The notes under the pieces are model-generated. The model had not been told where the DNA came from. It did no database searches and saw nothing but the letters and a program-made list of their open reading frames with translations. A stretch of 64,000 nucleotides of DNA from Hydrogenophaga sp. 2FB. Lineage in GTDB: Bacteria > Pseudomonadota > Gammaproteobacteria > Burkholderiales > Burkholderiaceae_C. The position numbers and the translations under genes were made by a program. Of the stretch, positions 42,254 through 52,346 are shown piece after piece; within the stretch, counting starts at the first letter, position 1; the number at the start of each line of letters is the position of its first letter. Where the stretch lies: contig NZ_SCML01000017.1 in the NCBI RefSeq assembly GCF_005503365.1, positions 42,925-106,924 of the forward strand. The letters run 5' to 3'.

Positions 42254-43462
42254 ATGCCTCTAGCCTTGCTCGCGCTGACCATCAGCGCCTTCGCCATCGG
42301 GACGACCGAGTTCGTCATCGTCGGCCTCATCCCCACCATCGCGGCCGACCTCGGCGTGGGCCTGCCTTCGGCCGGCCTGCTCGTCAGCCTGTACGCGCTG
42401 GGCGTTGCCGTGGGCGCGCCGGTGCTCACCGCGCTCACCGGCAAGGTGCCGCGCAAGACGCTGCTGCTCTCGCTGATGGCACTCTTCACGGTCGGCAACC
42501 TGCTGGCCTGGCTCTCGCCCGGGTACGAAACGCTGATCGGCGCGCGCATCCTCACCGGGCTGGCACACGGCGTGTTCTTCTCGATCGGCTCGACCATCGC
42601 CACCGGCCTGGTGCCCAAGGAGAAAGCGGCCAGCGCGATCGCCACGATGTTCAGCGGCCTCACCGTGGCCCTGGTCACCGGCGTGCCGCTGGGCACCTTC
42701 ATCGGTCAGCACTTCGGCTGGCGCGCCACCTTCCTCGCGGTCGCCGCTCTGGGCGTGGTGGCCATCATCGGCAGCCTGCTGTTCGTGCCGCGCAAACTGG
42801 CGCATAGCCAGCCGGCCTCGCTGCTGCAACAGGTGTCCGTGTTGAAGCAACCGCGCCTGCTGCTGGTGTACGCCATGACGGCCGTGGGTTACGGCGGCAC
42901 CTTCGTGGCCTTCACCTACCTTGCGCCCATGCTGCAGCAGATCACCGGCTTTCAGGCCGGCGCGGTGGGCTTCGTGATGCTGGCCTACGGCGTCTCGGTG
43001 GCCGTGGGCAACATCTGGGGCGGCCAACTGGCCGACCGCAAGGGCCCTGTGGGCGCGCTCAAGCTCATCTTCTCGCTGCTCGCGCTGGTGTTGCTGGTGC
43101 TCACCTTCACCGCCTCGAACCCATGGCTCATGGTGCTGACCGTGTTGGCCTGGGGCGCGGTGGCGTTTGGCAACGTGGCGGGCCTCCAGGTCTACGTGGT
43201 GCAGCAGGCCGAGCGCTTCGCGCCCAAGGCCATTGACGTGGCCTCGGGCCTGAACATCGCGGCCTTCAACCTGGGCATTGCGCTGGGCGCCTGGGGCGGT
43301 GGACACATCGTCGACGGCATCGGTCTGCAACACACACCCTGGATCGGCGCGCTGGTGGTGCTCGGCGCGCTGGGCCTCACCGTGCTCAGCGGCCGGCTCG
43401 ATGCGCGCGACCCCGCGCCGGCCCGCAGCACCGGGCGCACCGCCTACGCCGGTAGCCACTGA
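42254..43462 (+). CDS. MFS efflux transporter (AraJ/YdhP type)
   Basis: Major-facilitator drug:H+ antiporter family-1 protein of 402 residues with 12 predicted helices. The N-terminal [18 protein letters not shown] helix and the [17 protein letters not shown] loop/helix are typical of AraJ, YdhP and related exporters of sugars or drugs. The signature loop [12 protein letters not shown] follows helix 2. It lies between its presumed LysR regulator and dkgB, 29 bases before the latter, so an export or uptake role linked to keto-sugar or aldehyde stress is possible. Confidence 0.88.
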   Translation: MPLALLALTISAFAIGTTEFVIVGLIPTIAADLGVGLPSAGLLVSLYALGVAVGAPVLTALTGKVPRKTLLLSLMALFTVGNLLAWLSPGYETLIGARILTGLAHGVFFSIGSTIATGLVPKEKAASAIATMFSGLTVALVTGVPLGTFIGQHFGWRATFLAVAALGVVAIIGSLLFVPRKLAHSQPASLLQQVSVLKQPRLLLVYAMTAVGYGGTFVAFTYLAPMLQQITGFQAGAVGFVMLAYGVSVAVGNIWGGQLADRKGPVGALKLIFSLLALVLLVLTFTASNPWLMVLTVLAWGAVAFGNVAGLQVYVVQQAERFAPKAIDVASGLNIAAFNLGIALGAWGGGHIVDGIGLQHTPWIGALVVLGALGLTVLSGRLDARDPAPARSTGRTAYAGSH

Positions 43463-43491
43463 TTCCTTTTCCTTTTTTTGAAAGACACACC

Positions 43492-44301
43492 ATGAACACC
43501 ACCACCCCTTCCTTCGGTCTGGGCACCTTCCGCCTCAAGGGCCAGGTCGTCATCGATTCCGTGCGCGAAGCGCTCAAACTCGGCTACCGCCACATCGACA
43601 CGGCGCAGATCTACGGCAACGAAGCCGAGGTCGGCCAGGCCATCGCCGAGAGCGGCGTGCCGCGCAGCGAGCTCTTTGTCACCACCAAGATCTGGACCGA
43701 GAACCTGGGCGCCGACAAGCTTGTGCCCAGCTTGCAGGAGAGCCTGCGCAAGCTGCGCATGGAGCGCGTGGACCTGACGCTGATCCACTGGCCCTCGCCC
43801 GCCAACGCGGTGCCGCTGAAGGACTCCCTGCACGCGCTGCAGGCCGCTCAGGCCCAAGCCCTGACGTCGCAGATCGGCGTCTCCAACTTCACCGAGAAAT
43901 TGCTGCGGCAGGCCATCGACGTGGTGGGTGCGAAGACCATCGCCACCAACCAGATCGAATGGCACCCCTACCTGCAAAGCCCCCGGCTCGTGGCCTTCGC
44001 GCGCCAGCAGGGCATTCACCTGACCTCGTACATGACGCTGGCGTATGGCAAGGTGCTGGGCGACCCGGTCATCCAGGCCATCGCGCAAGCACGCGGCTGG
44101 ACGCCCGCGCAAGTCACGCTGGCCTGGGCCCTGCAACGCGGCTTCGCGGTGATTCCTTCGTCCACGAAGCGCGAGAACCTGCAGAGCAACCTGCGGGCGC
44201 CCACGCTGCGCCTGAGCGATGAAGAGATGGTGCGCATCGACGCGCTGGACCGGGGCGAGCGCCTGGTGGACCCCGAAGGTCTGGCACCCGCTTGGGATTG
44301 A
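43492..44301 (+). CDS. dkgB: aldo/keto reductase, 2,5-didehydrogluconate reductase type
   Basis: AKR of 269 residues, near-collinear with E. coli DkgB. The tetrad is intact: Asp and Tyr in [12 protein letters not shown], Lys in VTTKIW, His in LIHWPSP. NADPH segment [15 protein letters not shown] and C-terminal [12 protein letters not shown] are hallmark. It reduces 2,5-diketogluconate and methylglyoxal-like carbonyls. Downstream of the MFS gene and probably cotranscribed. Confidence 0.92.
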   Translation: MNTTTPSFGLGTFRLKGQVVIDSVREALKLGYRHIDTAQIYGNEAEVGQAIAESGVPRSELFVTTKIWTENLGADKLVPSLQESLRKLRMERVDLTLIHWPSPANAVPLKDSLHALQAAQAQALTSQIGVSNFTEKLLRQAIDVVGAKTIATNQIEWHPYLQSPRLVAFARQQGIHLTSYMTLAYGKVLGDPVIQAIAQARGWTPAQVTLAWALQRGFAVIPSSTKRENLQSNLRAPTLRLSDEEMVRIDALDRGERLVDPEGLAPAWD

Positions 44302-44310
44302 TGTGCGCCT

Positions 44311-45291
44311 TCAGGCGCGAACGCCGGTGGCTTGCGCCCCACGCCGGGCCGCTTGGCGTGCCGCGCCCGGCGAAGTGCCGACCCAGCGCTTGAACGCCCG
44401 GCTGAACGCCGCCTCCGACTCATACCCATGCCGGCTCGCCATCTCGGCCAGCGGCGCATCGTCCTCCTTCAACTGCGCCAACGCGAGGTGCATGCGCCAG
44501 CGCGCGATGTACTGCATGACCGGCTCCCCCACGCGCGCGGTGAACCGGGCCGACAGCGCCGAGCGCGACATCGCCACTTCGGACGCAAGCGACGCCACCG
44601 TCCAGGCCCGGGCCGGGTCGAGGTGGATGAGCGCCAGCGCGCGGCCGATCTGCTTGTCTTGCAGCGCACCGATCCACCCCGTTTGCGCGGCCGGGTCTTG
44701 CGCCATCCACGTACGGATCGCCTGGATCACGAGGATGTCGGCCAGCCGCGTGATGATGGTCTCGCCCCCAGGCAGCAGCGTGCGCGCTTCCGACGTCATC
44801 AGCCGCAGGCTGTGCTGCATCCACTCGTGCTGCCCTTCGCTGGTGGTGTCGAAGCAGAGCAGCTTGGGCAGCAGCCGGACGAGCCGTTCGGCCGCCGGGT
44901 GATCGAAGCGCACCACGCCGCAGACCATGCTGGTCGCAGCGCCGCCGCCGCCGTGGCGCAGGACTTCGTAGCGCTCGCTGATCGTCTGGCGCGGCAGGTC
45001 GAACAGCCCGACCGTGGGCACCTCGGGATCGCTGTAGAAGGCGTGGCCCTCGCCGTGGGGCACCAGCGCGAACTCACCGGGCCGCAACAGCCGCGGCTCC
45101 ATGCCCGGCACCGCGATCCAGCAAGCGCCCGCGGTCACGACGTGGAACATCAGGCAGTCGTCGAACGCGGGCAGCGTCACCGACCAGGGTGTCGTGAGTT
45201 CGGAGCGGCAGTAGAAGCTGCCGCTCATGCGCAAGAAATGCAGCGCCTCGCCAAGCGGGTCCACGGCGGGCCAGAGGTCTTTCACTTTCAT
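44311..45291 (-). CDS. AraC-family regulator with cupin_6 sensor domain
   Basis: AraC-type regulator of 326 residues. N-terminal cupin-like ligand domain (about 20-190, with RLLRPGEFALVPHGEGHAF) and C-terminal double HTH (about 215-310: TVASLASEVAMSRSALSARF and EMASRHGYESEAAFSRAFKR). This cupin_6 type often controls a divergent oxidoreductase. It is divergent from the NmrA-like gene, 159 bases away, and likely activates it. Confidence 0.88.
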   Translation of the reverse strand: MKVKDLWPAVDPLGEALHFLRMSGSFYCRSELTTPWSVTLPAFDDCLMFHVVTAGACWIAVPGMEPRLLRPGEFALVPHGEGHAFYSDPEVPTVGLFDLPRQTISERYEVLRHGGGGAATSMVCGVVRFDHPAAERLVRLLPKLLCFDTTSEGQHEWMQHSLRLMTSEARTLLPGGETIITRLADILVIQAIRTWMAQDPAAQTGWIGALQDKQIGRALALIHLDPARAWTVASLASEVAMSRSALSARFTARVGEPVMQYIARWRMHLALAQLKEDDAPLAEMASRHGYESEAAFSRAFKRWVGTSPGAARQAARRGAQATGVRA

Positions 45292-45450
45292 GTCCGTGAG
45301 TATTCACCGGGGCGCTGCAGCCGTCCAGACAGACTGGACGAATAGTCATGAATTGGCGCTTTTGAATCATTGTTGATCCCAGTCGGCCTGCGGACACTGG
45401 ACGTCTGGCAAGCCGGCATTTCCGCCGGATCCGTTCTCAAGGAGATTGAA

Positions 45451-46281
45451 ATGAAGACACCTCAACCCACCCTGGTCCTGGGCAGCAACGGCAAGACCGG
45501 TCGCCGTGTGGCACAGCGCCTGAGCGCGCTCGGCCTGCCCTGGCGCGCGGGCTCGCGCACCGCCACCCCCCCGTTCAGCTGGGAAGACCCGGCCACCTGG
45601 GCGCCCGCGCTGCAGGGCATGGGCTCGGTGTACATCTCGTACTTTCCGGACATCGCCGTGCCCGGCGCGGCGGACACCGTGGGCGCGTTCGCCCGGCTGG
45701 CCGTGCAACACGGCGTGCGGCGGCTGGTGCTCTTGTCCGGGCGCGGCGAAGAAGGCGCGCTGCTCGGCGAGCAGGCGGTGCAGGCCTCGGGCGCGGACTG
45801 GGCCGTGGTGCGCGCCACCTGGTTCAACCAGAACTTCAGCGAGGGCAACTTCCTCGACATGGTGCGGGCGGGTGAGCTCACGCTGCCCGTGGGCGACGTG
45901 CCCGAACCGTTCGTGGATGCCGACGACATCGCCGACGTGGCGGTGGCCGCGCTGACGCAGGACCGCCACGTGGGCCAGGTCTACGAGCTGACCGGCCCGC
46001 GTTTGCTCACGTTCGCACAGGCGGTCGACGAGATCGCCCGGGCCGCGGGCCGACCGGTGCGCTGCACGCCGATCCCGATGGACGCGTTCACCGCCGGCAT
46101 CGCCGAGCAAGGCGAACCGCCGGAGGTGGTGGACCTGTTGCGTTACCTGTTCAGCGAAGTGCTGGACGGCCGCAACGCCCACCTGGCCGACGGTGTGCAG
46201 CGCGCGCTGGGGCGTGCGCCGCGCGACTTCGCGGAGTTTGCGCGGGATGCTGCGGCGAGTGGGGTGTGGGCGGCGCGGTGA
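45451..46281 (+). CDS. NmrA-like NAD(P)-binding oxidoreductase
   Basis: Atypical short-chain dehydrogenase of 276 residues. The loop LGSNGKTGRRVAQRL (about 9-23) is a variant of GxxGxxG, seen in NmrA/QOR2-type proteins; a VRATWFNQNFSEGNF segment and PFVDADDIADVAVAAL follow. The YxxxK pair is absent, fitting sensor or quinone-reductase-type members. Strong ribosome site AAGGAG. Probably induced through the divergent AraC protein. Confidence 0.85.
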   Translation: MKTPQPTLVLGSNGKTGRRVAQRLSALGLPWRAGSRTATPPFSWEDPATWAPALQGMGSVYISYFPDIAVPGAADTVGAFARLAVQHGVRRLVLLSGRGEEGALLGEQAVQASGADWAVVRATWFNQNFSEGNFLDMVRAGELTLPVGDVPEPFVDADDIADVAVAALTQDRHVGQVYELTGPRLLTFAQAVDEIARAAGRPVRCTPIPMDAFTAGIAEQGEPPEVVDLLRYLFSEVLDGRNAHLADGVQRALGRAPRDFAEFARDAAASGVWAAR

Positions 46282-46327
46282 CGGGGCGTCCGCATCCATC
46301 ACGTGCTCCGACGGCGATGTTCAAGGC

Positions 46328-46753
46328 TCAGGCGTCCTTCCCGTCCTGCTCGTTCATCGCGTTCATGTCCATGAAGACCGCCTCGAACACGTGGCCGTCG
46401 GGGTCGGCGAACGAACGGTTGTACATGAACCCCAAGTCCATGGGCGCGCGCACATCGGCCAGGCCGCCAGCACCTGCAGCGGCCTTCGCCATGGCATCGA
46501 CCTCCTCACGGCTGTCGGGCGTCAGGGCCATCAGCACCTCCGTGGTCTTGTGCGCGTCGGCGATGCGTCGCGGCGTGAATGTGGCGAAGTACTCGTTGGT
46601 CAGCAACTGCAGCGTGATGGTGTCCGACCAGACCATGCTCGAGGCCTGGTGGTCGCTGAACTGGTCGTTCTTCTCGCAGCCGATCGCCTGATAGAAACGG
46701 GTCGCCGCGGCGAGGTCCTTGACGGGCAGATTCACGAAAATCATCTTGGGCAT
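46328..46753 (-). CDS. VOC-family (glyoxalase/lactoylglutathione lyase-like) protein
   Basis: Single VOC-pair protein of 141 residues. N-terminal MIFVNLPVKDLAAATRFYQA and the C-terminal GFMYNRSFADPDGHVFEAVF are typical of the bleomycin-resistance/dioxygenase superfamily, particularly YaeR/PhnB-like types. Metal ligand Glu is in FEAVF; the His of the first module is not conserved, so catalysis is uncertain. Divergent from the LysR pseudogene, which may once have regulated it. Confidence 0.83.
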   Translation of the reverse strand: MPKMIFVNLPVKDLAAATRFYQAIGCEKNDQFSDHQASSMVWSDTITLQLLTNEYFATFTPRRIADAHKTTEVLMALTPDSREEVDAMAKAAAGAGGLADVRAPMDLGFMYNRSFADPDGHVFEAVFMDMNAMNEQDGKDA

Positions 46754-46916
46754 GAGCGTTCTCCTGGGTTGGGTGGTTGACGACGCCGGTGGGCGTTCCT
46801 GGGTACGACGAACGGGCCTCCAGAAAATCGACAAGCCGACCTTCAGCGCACGCTTTCCACGTCCGGATTTATCGTAGATTCCCGGCTGCCATCGAACCAA
46901 CGAAACTTTTCCGCGG

Positions 46917-47638
46917 ATGCCATGCGCACCACGCATGGCCACGTCATCCATGCCCTCTGGATTGCCTCCTCTGTATGCGCTGCAAGCGTTCGTTGTCGCG
47001 GCCCGTGTGGGCAGCTTCACCGGCGCCGCCGAGCAACTGCACCTGACGCAAAGCGCGGTCAGCCGCCAGGTGCAGTTGCTGGAAGACTATTTCGGCTGCC
47101 CGCTGTTCGTGCGACAAGCGCGCGGCCTCAGCCTGACCCGGGAAGGCAAGGACCTGTTGCCCGAGGTCGTCGAGGCCATGGCTTCACTGGTGAGGGCCAG
47201 CGCACGGATCAAGCGCTCGATGGACGCGCTCTCGGTGCAGTTGCCGCCCACCTTCTCGCTGCGCTGGTTCCTGCCGCGCCTGCCCAAGCTCAAGGCGGCG
47301 CTGCCGGCGCTCGATGTGCGCGTGGCCACGCACTGGACCGATGCCCCTGACTTCAGCCGCGCAGACGTCGATGTCATCGTCGCGCACGGCGACGGCAGCT
47401 GGACAAATGTGCACGCCGTTCCCGTGATGCGGGAGATGCTGCTGCCGTATTGCTCGGCGGCGGTGGCAGCGACCCTCGGCGACCCGGCGCTGCGGACGAC
47501 TTCAAACTCGTCACACCGTTCGAGTCGCCCGTGGCCAGTGGCAACAGCTACTACCTCACCTACCCGCCCTAGCGCGCCGAACAAGCCAAAATCATCGCCT
47601 TTCAGGCGTGGCTGCTGAACGAGGCGCGCGTGTCGTAG
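46917..47638 (+). pseudogene. decayed GcvA-type LysR regulator
   Basis: The first 190 codons are a good LysR gene (HTH GSFTGAAEQLHLTQSAVSRQ, then ADVDVIVAHGDGSWTNVHAV). After AATLGDPALR the sense shifts to another frame, 47498-47638, which encodes the GcvA-type C-terminus DFKLVTPFESPVASGNSYYL, then a TAG stop, then QAKIIAFQAWLLNEARVS. Compared with GcvA-like proteins (about 300 residues) roughly 60 residues are missing at the junction. A deletion with frameshift plus a nonsense codon is the simplest reading. The HTH part could still be made. Confidence 0.8.
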
Positions 47639-47871
47639 TTTCCGAACAGAGCGGCGCGAAGCACAGGGCGCACGCAACGAAAGCCATCGAGCAGAGAAAT
47701 CCGAAGACCGCGCACCTCTGTCTCTCGGCACGGGCGCAATGTTCCGCAGCCACTGAACAGTGGCCCGAATCCCCCGCCTTCGCGTGCCACGCAACATACC
47801 CCCTACCGGTATTCTTGACAGCGACACAGCCAAGCCCTTCAATGGGGTCTTCGTTGTTCCTGGAGATATCC

Positions 47872-48120
47872 ATGCGCCTTGTCGTCCTGTGCTCGTTCGC
47901 GGTGGCCGCCCTCATGCCTCTGGCTTCCTTTGCCGAGGGCCCGAGTTGCAACGCCAGCGCCGCCGAGAAGAAACTCGCCGGTGCGGCCAAGACCTCGTTC
48001 CTGAAGAAGTGCGAGCGGGATGCGGCCACGGCGTGCACCACCACCGCGGCCGACAAGAAACTGGCGGGCGCCGCGAAGAACAGTTTCACCAAGAAGTGCA
48101 CGCGCGACGCCGTGGGCTGA
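47872..48120 (+). CDS. PsiF-repeat small periplasmic protein
   Basis: Protein of 82 residues with a signal peptide (MRLVVLCSFAVAALMPLAS then FAEG). The mature part consists of two near-identical PsiF repeats, CNASAAEKKLAGAAKTSF with KKCERDA and CTTTAADKKLAGAAKNSF with KKCTRDA, each with two Cys. E. coli PsiF is induced by phosphate starvation; its function is unknown. Ribosome site TGGAGA. Stands alone. Confidence 0.83.
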   Translation: MRLVVLCSFAVAALMPLASFAEGPSCNASAAEKKLAGAAKTSFLKKCERDAATACTTTAADKKLAGAAKNSFTKKCTRDAVG

Positions 48121-48133
48121 ACGCCCACGCGGC

Positions 48134-48739
48134 TTACAAGCCGGTCAGCGCGCCGTAGGCTTGGCGTGTGCGCGGCGACACCGAGGCCAGCACCTGTTCG
48201 TGGCGCGTCTGGTGGCGCCGCAGCAGGCGGGCCGACGCGATGCTGCGCGAGCGGCAATACCAGTGGCAGGTGTGCTGCATCAGGAACAGCTCGGCCGACA
48301 GGGTGAACGCCTTGTCGCGCGGTGAGCGCTGCTCGCGGTTGGCCACGGCGTCGACAATGCCTTGTGCATGGATGGCGAAGGCCTGGCGCACATCGAAGCT
48401 GAAGCCCGGCAGCAGGCGGTTGGCCCAGGGCACAGCCAGAGGGAGCGTGCTCACGCGCGCGGACACCGGGTCGACCTTGCCGAAATCGCTGGCAAAGCGC
48501 GAAAACTGATCGGCCAGGCTCGACTCGGCGCCGGTCAACAGGCTCCAGATCTGCTCGCGGCGCTCGGGGTCGCTCTCGCCGAGCGCGCGCAGGTAGCCCT
48601 CGGTAAGGTTCTCCATGAGCGTCTCGATCTGGTACTGCCCGAGGTGGCGCCCCAGCAGCGCGATGCGTTGTTTCTGGTCTTGTGCGTTGAAGAAGACGAT
48701 GCCAAAGGCAACCGCCAGCGACAGAATGAGAATGTCCAT
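48134..48739 (-). CDS. hypothetical membrane-anchored protein
   Basis: Protein of 201 residues with an N-terminal membrane anchor (LILSLAVAFGIVFFNAQ, about 3-19) and a helical, Arg/Gln-rich cytoplasmic part. Segments QYQIETLMENLTEGYLRALG and HTCHWYCRSRS (His/Cys cluster near 160) are distinctive but match no family I know. ATG 48739 is chosen as it starts the anchor. It converges on the PsiF gene. Confidence 0.65.
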   Translation of the reverse strand: MDILILSLAVAFGIVFFNAQDQKQRIALLGRHLGQYQIETLMENLTEGYLRALGESDPERREQIWSLLTGAESSLADQFSRFASDFGKVDPVSARVSTLPLAVPWANRLLPGFSFDVRQAFAIHAQGIVDAVANREQRSPRDKAFTLSAELFLMQHTCHWYCRSRSIASARLLRRHQTRHEQVLASVSPRTRQAYGALTGL

Positions 48740-48836
48740 AGGTGAGGTGTGTAAGCAGGACGCCAGTGTAGTGAGCGAAAGTCCTGCGGGAATGCGAGAA
48801 TCCTTTTTCCCCGCCATCCCTCCCTATACTCCCCCC

Positions 48837-49067
48837 ATGTTTCTGCGACTTCCCTTTGTTGCTGTTGCCTACGCGGCCGTGGCGTGGGCACTCTGCCTGG
48901 CCGGTCTGGCCTGGTTGGGGTCGGCCCTGCTCGATCGCGCGCTGTCGTGGGGCGAGTGGCTGTTGCTCGGCGCTGTGCTGGCGGTGGCCGCGGCGTTCTT
49001 CGTCATGAGCCGCCAGCAGCGCCGCCGCCGCCAGATCGACGACATGCGCGACTCCGCGCTCTGGTAA
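48837..49067 (+). CDS. small two-helix membrane protein
   Basis: Protein of 76 residues with two membrane helices (about 6-32 and 42-58) and a basic cytoplasmic tail SRQQRRRRQID. No family recognised. ATG 48837 follows a C-run rather than a clear ribosome site. Divergent from the hypothetical gene at 48134-48739 and convergent with the RidA gene 16 bases on. Confidence 0.55.
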   Translation: MFLRLPFVAVAYAAVAWALCLAGLAWLGSALLDRALSWGEWLLLGAVLAVAAAFFVMSRQQRRRRQIDDMRDSALW

Positions 49068-49083
49068 CCCCGCCCGCCGTCGC

Positions 49084-49476
49084 TCAGTCCGGCACCACCG
49101 CCGTGACTTCGATCTCCACCTTCGCGCGCTCCTCCATCAGCGCGCTCACCTCCACGCAGGTCATGGCCGGGAAGTTGCGGCCCAGCACCTCGCGGTAGAC
49201 CTCGCCGAGTTCGCGCAGGCGGGCGTTGTACTCCACGCGGTCGATCACGTACCAGGTCATGCGCACCATGTGCTCCGGCCCTGCATCGGCGCAAGCGAGC
49301 ACCTCGCGCACGTTGATCAAAGTCTGGCGCGTCTGCGCGATGAAGTCGTCGCTCTCGAACTGTTGCGCGGCGTTCCAGCCGATCTGGCCGCCCACAAAAA
49401 CGTGGGTGCCGCGCGCGGCGATGCCGTTGGCGTAACCCTTGGGTGCTGCCCAGCCGGGCGGATGCAGGTGTTTCAT
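49084..49476 (-). CDS. RidA-family enamine/imine deaminase
   Basis: YjgF/YER057c/RidA protein of 130 residues, last gene of the aromatic-CoA operon, 5 bases past the ligase gene. The fold is recognisable from FVGGQIGWNA, QTLINVREVL and RMTWYVIDR; the C-terminus CVEVSALMEERAKVEIEVTA carries the conserved Glu but the RidA-signature Arg105 position is less clear. RidA proteins hydrolyse reactive enamines. The monooxygenase/reductase of this operon, if it acts on 2-aminobenzoyl-CoA, makes an enamine-type 2-amino-5-oxocyclohexene product, so a deaminating helper fits well. Confidence 0.82.
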   Translation of the reverse strand: MKHLHPPGWAAPKGYANGIAARGTHVFVGGQIGWNAAQQFESDDFIAQTRQTLINVREVLACADAGPEHMVRMTWYVIDRVEYNARLRELGEVYREVLGRNFPAMTCVEVSALMEERAKVEIEVTAVVPD

Positions 49477-49481
49477 GGTGA

Positions 49482-51125
49482 TCAGCTTGTCTGTGTGGCT
49501 TGCTGGCGCAGCGCGAAGCGCTGCAGCTTGCCGGTTTCGGTGCGCGGCAACTGGGTCACGAAGACCACTTCGCGCGGGTATTTGTAGGGCGCCATGTTGT
49601 GCTTCACGTGGTCTTGCAGCGCCTTCACCTGCGACGCGTCCGCTGCTTCGCCGGGTTTGAGCACCACATAGGCCATGACGATCTGGCCGCGTTGTTCGTC
49701 GGGCTTGCCGACCACGCCACATTCGGCCACGGCCGGGTGTTGCAGCAACGCGGCTTCCACCTCCGGGCCGGCCACGTTGTAGCCGGCGGTGATGATCATG
49801 TCGTCGGTGCGCGCCTGGTAGAAGAAGTAACCGTCCGCGTCCTGGCGGAAAGCGTCGCCGGGGTAGTTCCAGCCGTTCTTCACATAGTTCGCCTGGCGCG
49901 GGTCGTCGAGGTACTTGCAACCGGTCGGGCCGATCACCGCGAGCTTGCCGACTTCGCCCAGCGGCAGGGGCTGGCCGTCGTCGTCCACCACGCGCGCTTC
50001 GTAGCCCGGCACCACCTGGCCGATCGCGCCGCGGCGCACGGCTTCGGGGGGCGACGAGATGAAGATGTGGAACATCTCGGTCGCGCCGATGCCGTCGAGC
50101 ATCTCCAGCCCCGTGGCGTCTTTCCAGAGCTGGCGCGTGGCGTCGGGCAAGCCTTCGCCCGCGCTCACGCTCAGGCGCAGGTGGCCGATGCCGTGTTGCT
50201 GCGCGAACGCGGCCATCTGGCGGTAGAAGGTGGGCGCGGTGTAGCAGATGGTCGCGCCCACGCGGCCGATGAGCTGCACCATCGCCTCGGGCGTGTAGGG
50301 AATGGAGGGGAAATACACCGAGGCCCCCGCCCACATGGGGAACACCAGCAGACCACCCAGGCCGAAGGTGAAGGCCAGCGGTGGCGAGCCGACCACGATG
50401 TCGTCGGGCGTGGCGCGCAGCACGTGGCGCGGCCAGGTTTCGCAGGCGGCCAGCACGTCGCCGTGGGTGTGCACGGCGGCCTTGGGTGTGCCGGTGGTGC
50501 CCGAGGTGAAGGCCAGCAGCGCGATGTCGGTGTGGGCGGCCGGACAAGGCGTGCCACGTTCGCTCTGGCGCTGCGCCATGGCTTCGAGCGAATGCGGCGG
50601 TGCGTCGGCGCCACCGGTGTTGAACGCGAGCAGCGGGATGCCACTCGCGTGGGGATCGGCCGCGAGCGCCGCCTTGAGTTCGCCCTGCAGCTTCACGTCG
50701 CACAGCGCCACCGACGGTTGCGCTTTCGCGATGATGGCGCCCAGCTCCTTTGCGCGCAGCAGCGGCATGCTGGCCACGGCGACCAGTCCGGCCTGCACCG
50801 TGCCCAGCCAGGCCAGCGCCATGGCCACCGAGTTGCCACCGCGCAGCAGCACGCGGTTGCCGGGCACCAGGCCCAGTTCGACCGTGAGGACATTGGCGAT
50901 GCGGTTCACCTCCGCTTGCGCCTGCGCATAGCTGAGGGTGCGCTCGTCGCTGCGAAAGAGCGGCCGCTCGGCGTGGCCCGCCGCGAAGGCGCGCTCGAAC
51001 AGCGCCTGCACGGCGTTGACCTGCGCGGGCAGTTGCAATTCGGGCCGGTCAAAACGCAGCGCCGGCCACTGCTCGGCTGGGGGCAGGCGATCGTGCACGA
51101 AGCGGTCGGATTGGGCGGAGGGCAT
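49482..51125 (-). CDS. aromatic acid CoA ligase (2-aminobenzoate/benzoate type)
   Basis: AMP-forming acyl-CoA synthetase of 547 residues of the benzoate/2-aminobenzoate-CoA ligase group. ATP loop TSGTTGTPKAA, aryl-substrate segment LAFTFGLGGLLVFPMWAGAS, DGIGATEMFHIFIS and the adenylation signature YFFYQARTDDMI, plus the catalytic Lys in RTETGKLQRF. ATG 51125 has a GAAGGAA site; ATG 51149, eight codons earlier, forms an ATGA overlap with the upstream dehydrogenase gene and is a real alternative. It would activate the aromatic acid for the operon. Confidence 0.88.
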   Translation of the reverse strand: MPSAQSDRFVHDRLPPAEQWPALRFDRPELQLPAQVNAVQALFERAFAAGHAERPLFRSDERTLSYAQAQAEVNRIANVLTVELGLVPGNRVLLRGGNSVAMALAWLGTVQAGLVAVASMPLLRAKELGAIIAKAQPSVALCDVKLQGELKAALAADPHASGIPLLAFNTGGADAPPHSLEAMAQRQSERGTPCPAAHTDIALLAFTSGTTGTPKAAVHTHGDVLAACETWPRHVLRATPDDIVVGSPPLAFTFGLGGLLVFPMWAGASVYFPSIPYTPEAMVQLIGRVGATICYTAPTFYRQMAAFAQQHGIGHLRLSVSAGEGLPDATRQLWKDATGLEMLDGIGATEMFHIFISSPPEAVRRGAIGQVVPGYEARVVDDDGQPLPLGEVGKLAVIGPTGCKYLDDPRQANYVKNGWNYPGDAFRQDADGYFFYQARTDDMIITAGYNVAGPEVEAALLQHPAVAECGVVGKPDEQRGQIVMAYVVLKPGEAADASQVKALQDHVKHNMAPYKYPREVVFVTQLPRTETGKLQRFALRQQATQTS

Positions 51126-51145
51126 GGCAATTTCCTTCGGGTGCT

Positions 51146-52345
51146 TCATGGCTTCAGGGCAGCTTTGCCCAGAATCAGCAACTGCACCTCGCTCGCGCCT
51201 TCGTAGATGCGCAGCGAGCGGATGTCGCGGTACAGGCTTTCCACCTTCTGCCCCACCTGCACGCCGCGCCCGCCAAACATCTGCAGCGCCATGTCGATCA
51301 CGCGCTGTGCGTTTTCGGTGGCGGTGAGCTTGGCGCTGGCGGCGGCCGTGGTGTAGGCCGCCGTGCCCGCGCCTTGTGTGGTGCTGCGGTCGCGCTGCCA
51401 GGCGGCGCGGTAGGTGAGCAAGGCGGCGGCGTCGATCAGCGCGCTCATCTCGCCCAGACGGGCCTGGGTGAGCTGGAAGTCGGCCAGCGTCTGGCCGAAC
51501 ATCTTGCGCTGCTTCGCGTGCGCCACCGCTTCGGCGAAGGCGCGGCGCGCCATGCCGAGCGCGGCGGCAGCCACCGAAGCGCGGAAGATGTCCAGCGTCC
51601 GCATGGCGAGCTTGAAGCCGCCGTGCAGCGCGCCGACCATCGCGTCGTTGCCGACCGTGCAATTCTCGAAGCGCAGCGTGGCCAAGGGGTGTGGCGCCAT
51701 CACGTGGATGTGTTCGCTGCTGTTCAGGCCGGGTTGCCGGGCGTCGACGATGAAGGCGCTGATGCCGCGCGCGCTGGCGTTCGGATCGGTCTTGGCGAAG
51801 ACGACATAGAAGTCGGCCAGGTCGCCGTTGCTGATCCAGGTCTTGGTGCCATCGAGTGTCCAGCCCGCAGTGGTCTGCACCGCGCGTGTGGCCATGGCCG
51901 CGACGTCGGAACCGGCTTCGGGTTCGCTCAGGGCGAAGGCCGCGATCTTCTCCCCACTGGCCACCGCGTTCAGGTACGCGGCCTGTTGCGCGGGCGTGCC
52001 GGCGAGCGTGATCGCGCCGCTGCCCAGTCCCTGCATGGCGAAGGCGAAGTCGGCCAGCGGCGAGTGGAAGGCCAGCGTTTCGCGCAGGACCACGAGCGAG
52101 CGCGAATCGAGCGCGGGCAGTGCGCCGCCGTGCGCCGCGGGCACGCAGTAGCGCAGCCAGCCGTCATGGCCCAGGCGTGCCACCCAGTCTTTGCAGGCCG
52201 CGCGGTCGTCGGTTTCGTCGACGTGCTGGAACATGGCCCAGTCGGCCAGGCGCTGCGCGGTCTCGCCATGGTGCGCGTCAAAGAAAGGCAGCTCCCACTG
52301 CGCTTGCGGTGGGTGCATGCCGTGGGGTTGTTCGAAGGCGACCAT
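51146..52345 (-). CDS. acyl-CoA dehydrogenase
   Basis: FAD-dependent acyl-CoA dehydrogenase of 399 residues. Segments [20 protein letters not shown] (flavin and substrate contact), [37 protein letters not shown] and the C-terminal MFGGRGVQ...[17 protein letters not shown] place it in the family; the catalytic Glu is in [10 protein letters not shown]. In this operon it may desaturate the ring-derived cyclohexene-carboxyl-CoA or its opened product. One base separates its ATG from the hydratase stop. Confidence 0.9.
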   Translation of the reverse strand: MVAFEQPHGMHPPQAQWELPFFDAHHGETAQRLADWAMFQHVDETDDRAACKDWVARLGHDGWLRYCVPAAHGGALPALDSRSLVVLRETLAFHSPLADFAFAMQGLGSGAITLAGTPAQQAAYLNAVASGEKIAAFALSEPEAGSDVAAMATRAVQTTAGWTLDGTKTWISNGDLADFYVVFAKTDPNASARGISAFIVDARQPGLNSSEHIHVMAPHPLATLRFENCTVGNDAMVGALHGGFKLAMRTLDIFRASVAAAALGMARRAFAEAVAHAKQRKMFGQTLADFQLTQARLGEMSALIDAAALLTYRAAWQRDRSTTQGAGTAAYTTAAASAKLTATENAQRVIDMALQMFGGRGVQVGQKVESLYRDIRSLRIYEGASEVQLLILGKAALKP

Positions 52346-52346
52346 G

